From assembly GCA_022360075.1 (NCBI GenBank), contig JAKSDN010000967.1, forward strand, positions 1-7,732: a stretch of DNA of 7,732 nt, given 5' to 3'. This DNA is from Kiloniellales bacterium (GTDB taxonomy: Bacteria; Pseudomonadota; Alphaproteobacteria; Kiloniellales; JAKSDN01). The notes beneath the pieces are model-generated. The model was not told the DNA's origin. It searched no databases and worked only from the letters and a program-made list of their open reading frames with translations. The translations under genes and the position numbers were made by a program. Shown here piece by piece: positions 6,118-7,732 of this stretch; the first letter of the stretch is position 1; each line of letters begins with the position of its first letter.

Positions 6118-7095
6118 TTACGCCACCCGATCGCGCGGCGCCTCGCCGGCGAAGAAGGCCCTGGCGTTCTCCAGCACCCGCAAGCCCATGGCGACGCGAG
6201 TCTCGCGCGTTGCGCTGCCGAGGTGCGGCAGCAGGACCACGTTCTCCATCTCGAGCAGCATCGGAGAGACCTTGGGCTCGCCCTCGTAAACGTCGAGCCC
6301 GGCCCCGGCGATCTGGCCTGACCGCAGCGCGGCGACCAGCGCCGCCTCGTCGATCACGTCGCCCCTGGCGCTGTTGATCAGGAAGGCGCTCGGCTTCATC
6401 AGGGCGAGGCGCTCTGCATTCATGAGATGGGTGTTGGCGCCGCCACCCGGACAGTGCAGCGAGACGAAATCGGCGCGCTCGAGCACTTCCTCGACGGTCC
6501 CGCAGCGTTCGGCGCCGAAGTCGGCAATCGCCTCGGCCGGCGGCGGGAAGGGATCCTGATAGAGGATCTTCATGCCGAAGCCGTGGTGCAGACGCCGCGC
6601 CGCGGCCTGGCCGATGCGTCCCAGGCCGATCAGGCCCGCGGTCTTGCCCGTGACCTGCGTGCCGACCATGTGGGTCGGCCGCCAGCCGCTCCAGTCGCCG
6701 GCGCGCAAGTGCCGCTCGCCTTCGCCGGCACGCCGCGCCACCATGAGCAGCAGCGTCACCGCGAGGTCGGCAGTCGCATCGGTCAGCACCTGGGGCGTGT
6801 TGGTAACCGTGATGCCGCGCGCCTTCGCCGCCTCGACGTCGATGTGGTTGAAGCCCACGCCGAAGTTGCCGAGGAAACGGGCCTTGAGCGGATCGGCTGC
6901 GAGCACCTCGGCATCGATGCGATCGGTCACCGTTGGGAACAGAGCATCGGCCGTGCCGAGCGCGTCCTTCAGCGCCGCCCGGTCCAGCGGCCGGTCCTCG
7001 CGGTTGAGCTCGACGTCGAAGTGCTCGGCGAGCTGCTTCTCGACCTCGCCCGGCCAGCGGCGCGTGACGATCACCTTCGGTTTGGCCATGTCCAT
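6118..7095 (-). CDS. D-2-hydroxyacid dehydrogenase (glyoxylate/hydroxypyruvate reductase type)
   Basis: This cytoplasmic NAD(P)-dependent oxidoreductase (325 aa, normal family length) interconverts a 2-oxoacid and its D-2-hydroxyacid. The Rossmann motif GLGRIG is at 157-162. The catalytic triad is complete: Arg244 (NSARGDVID), Glu273 (DVYEGEP) and His291 (PHLGSATRETR). The substrate-loop block NFGVGFNHID (77-86) is also standard. Asp181 at the end of the second beta strand (LYQDPFP) would favour NAD(H) over NADP(H), although this is only a rule of thumb. Two starts are possible: ATG at 7095 and, two codons in, ATG at 7089 (MAKPKV). A GAGGGGAGGGG tract on the minus strand serves either. The gene converges on the kinase with 9 bp between the stops and no terminator. 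It is not obviously tied to the importer operon. GhrB/GyaR-like is the closest named group, and exact substrate is unknown. Confidence 0.92.
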   Translation of the reverse strand: MDMAKPKVIVTRRWPGEVEKQLAEHFDVELNREDRPLDRAALKDALGTADALFPTVTDRIDAEVLAADPLKARFLGNFGVGFNHIDVEAAKARGITVTNTPQVLTDATADLAVTLLLMVARRAGEGERHLRAGDWSGWRPTHMVGTQVTGKTAGLIGLGRIGQAAARRLHHGFGMKILYQDPFPPPAEAIADFGAERCGTVEEVLERADFVSLHCPGGGANTHLMNAERLALMKPSAFLINSARGDVIDEAALVAALRSGQIAGAGLDVYEGEPKVSPMLLEMENVVLLPHLGSATRETRVAMGLRVLENARAFFAGEAPRDRVA

Positions 7096-7210
7096 CCCCT
7101 CCCCTCAATTGGCTGACCGACCAGGTCGCTTGTTGTGTTCTTGTCTCACGGAGTCGAACCCGAGACCAGGTTCCGAGTGCATTGATGTGGCTCTCAGCTT
7201 TCTCGTTCTT

Positions 7211-7240
7211 TGTCATTGCCGGGCTTGACCCGGCAATCCA
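7211..7240 (-). repeat. REP-like palindromic element, copy 1
   Basis: This 30-nt element has a perfect 9-bp stem, ATTGCCGGG at 7215-7223 and CCCGGCAAT at 7229-7237, and the 5-nt loop CTTGA. Read on the minus strand it has the form TGGA, stem, TCAAG loop, stem, TGACA. The same form is found in copy 2 on the opposite strand. Elements with a GGGTCAAGCCC core are, from general knowledge, widely scattered in alphaproteobacterial genomes. Confidence 0.65.
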
Positions 7241-7265
7241 TCAAGGTCGCAGTCTCGCTCTAAAA

Positions 7266-7295
7266 TGGACCCTCGGGTCAAGCCCGAGGGTGACA
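7266..7295 (+). repeat. REP-like palindromic element, copy 2 (inverted relative to copy 1)
   Basis: This 30-nt element has a perfect 9-bp stem, ACCCTCGGG at 7269-7277 and CCCGAGGGT at 7283-7291, and the loop TCAAG. It shares TGGA, CGGGTCAAGCCCG and TGACA with the reverse complement of copy 1. The four outer stem positions differ between copies but stay paired (TTGC/GCAA against CCCT/AGGG). The copies are 25 bp apart and head to head, like the two-REP units known as BIMEs or REPINs. The pair may also slow transcription leaving the minus-strand gene at 7356. Confidence 0.65.
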
Positions 7296-7355
7296 GTAGG
7301 GAAGAAGCCAACGATTCGAACCGCCGTCCAACCGACGGTTCCAAACACATAGGAC

Positions 7356-7732
7356 CTAGGCGGCGACGATCTCCAGGTTCGGCGCCGACGGGCTCTCGGG
7401 AAAAGTCGGGTAGAGCGACAGGCTGCGCCCGAGCTGCTGGGCCAGCGCGAGCACGATGTCGATGGTCGGCGTCGGCGCGCCGACCAGCCGGCCCATCTCC
7501 TGCACGGCGGTCAGCAGAGCGTCGAGCTCCAGCGCGCGGCCGCGCTCCAGATCCTGCAGCATCGAGGTGCGATGGGCGCCCACCTTCGCGGCCCCGTTGA
7601 TGCGCCGCTCGATATCGACCCGGAAGCTGGCGCCGAGGCTGCGGGCGATGACCTCGGCCTCGCTCATCATCGCGTGCGATACCGCCCGGGTGCCCGGATC
7701 GGTCGCGACCAGGTCGAGCGTCGCACGGGTCA
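7356..7732 (-). CDS. 2-dehydropantoate 2-reductase-like protein (PanE/ApbA family), C-terminal part, cut by window edge
   Basis: The minus-strand frame stays open from the stop codon TAG at 7356-7358 to the right edge, so the protein begins outside the window and about 124 residues of its C-terminus are seen. They carry the ketopantoate-reductase C-terminal signature: GAAKVGAHRTSMLQDLERGRALELDAL and, after it, GAPTPTIDIVLALAQ, preceded by the helical stretch TRATLDLVATDPGTRAV. This domain shapes the active site of PanE, which reduces 2-dehydropantoate to D-pantoate with NADPH in pantothenate synthesis. The Rossmann domain is not visible. Alphaproteobacteria carry many paralogues with other 2-oxoacid substrates, so I do not give a symbol. 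The internal ATG codons at 7670 and 7667 are not the true start, since family sequence continues upstream of them. It is co-directional with the dehydrogenase but 260 bp away across the repeat pair. Confidence 0.88.
   Translation of the reverse strand, partial: TRATLDLVATDPGTRAVSHAMMSEAEVIARSLGASFRVDIERRINGAAKVGAHRTSMLQDLERGRALELDALLTAVQEMGRLVGAPTPTIDIVLALAQQLGRSLSLYPTFPESPSAPNLEIVAA

Noticed and set aside
6427..7116. Plus-strand open frames of 229 and 218 codons opposite the dehydrogenase
   Set aside because: The minus-strand protein has the complete Rossmann motif and Arg-Glu-His triad. The plus-strand translations have no recognisable features.
7141..7170. tRNA-like TTCGACT T-loop on the minus strand (and a similar TTCGAAT near 7313-7320)
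   Set aside because: The flanking bases do not form a 5-bp T stem in either case, and no acceptor, D or anticodon arms could be folded around them. An eroded tRNA cannot be excluded but is not supported.
7324..7338. Small hairpin CCGTC-CAACC-GACGG as terminator of the PanE-like gene
   Set aside because: The stem is only 5 bp, and no U-run follows it on the minus strand. Too weak to call.

Overview
The window is high-GC DNA with dense, short-spaced genes. Codon use, the PleC/PdhS-like histidine kinase and the inverted pair of REP-type hairpins with a GGGTCAAGCCC core all point to an alphaproteobacterium. I cannot place it below class level. Four regions can be seen.

(1) 1-4141, plus strand: a five-gene catabolic or uptake operon. 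A short control region holds a perfect 10-bp palindrome, TCGTATACGA, that overlaps a possible -10 box. Two polar amino-acid ABC permeases of the HisM/GlnP type follow, then their ATPase (its start overlaps the end of the second permease by 14 bp), then a secreted family-3 solute-binding protein. After a strong 11-bp hairpin comes a zinc-dependent M14-type acyl-amino-acid deacylase of the succinylglutamate desuccinylase/aspartoacylase superfamily, most like the DoeB/EutE branch. The simplest reading is import of an N-acylated or otherwise blocked amino acid, followed by removal of the acyl group in the cytoplasm. The binding protein keeps the carboxylate-binding Arg of this family but has Ala where the amino-group-binding Asp normally sits, which fits that reading. 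The substrate itself is not determined, and no other ectoine or diaminobutyrate genes are present.

(2) 4142-6108, plus strand: a strikingly AT-rich leader of about 180 bp, then an orphan membrane sensor histidine kinase (TM, Cache-like periplasmic sensor, TM, HAMP, HisKA, HATPase_c). No response regulator lies beside it in the window.

(3) 6118-7095, minus strand: a complete NAD(P)-dependent D-2-hydroxyacid dehydrogenase of the glyoxylate/hydroxypyruvate reductase type, convergent with the kinase and only 9 bp from it.

(4) 7096-7732: a spacer of about 260 bp with two oppositely oriented, stem-covarying REP-like hairpins, then the C-terminal part of a 2-dehydropantoate 2-reductase-like gene on the minus strand, which runs off the right edge.

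No rRNA, convincing tRNA, CRISPR array or intact mobile element was seen. The transporter-plus-deacylase operon is the most informative unit. Its components belong to known families, and what may be undescribed is the substrate.
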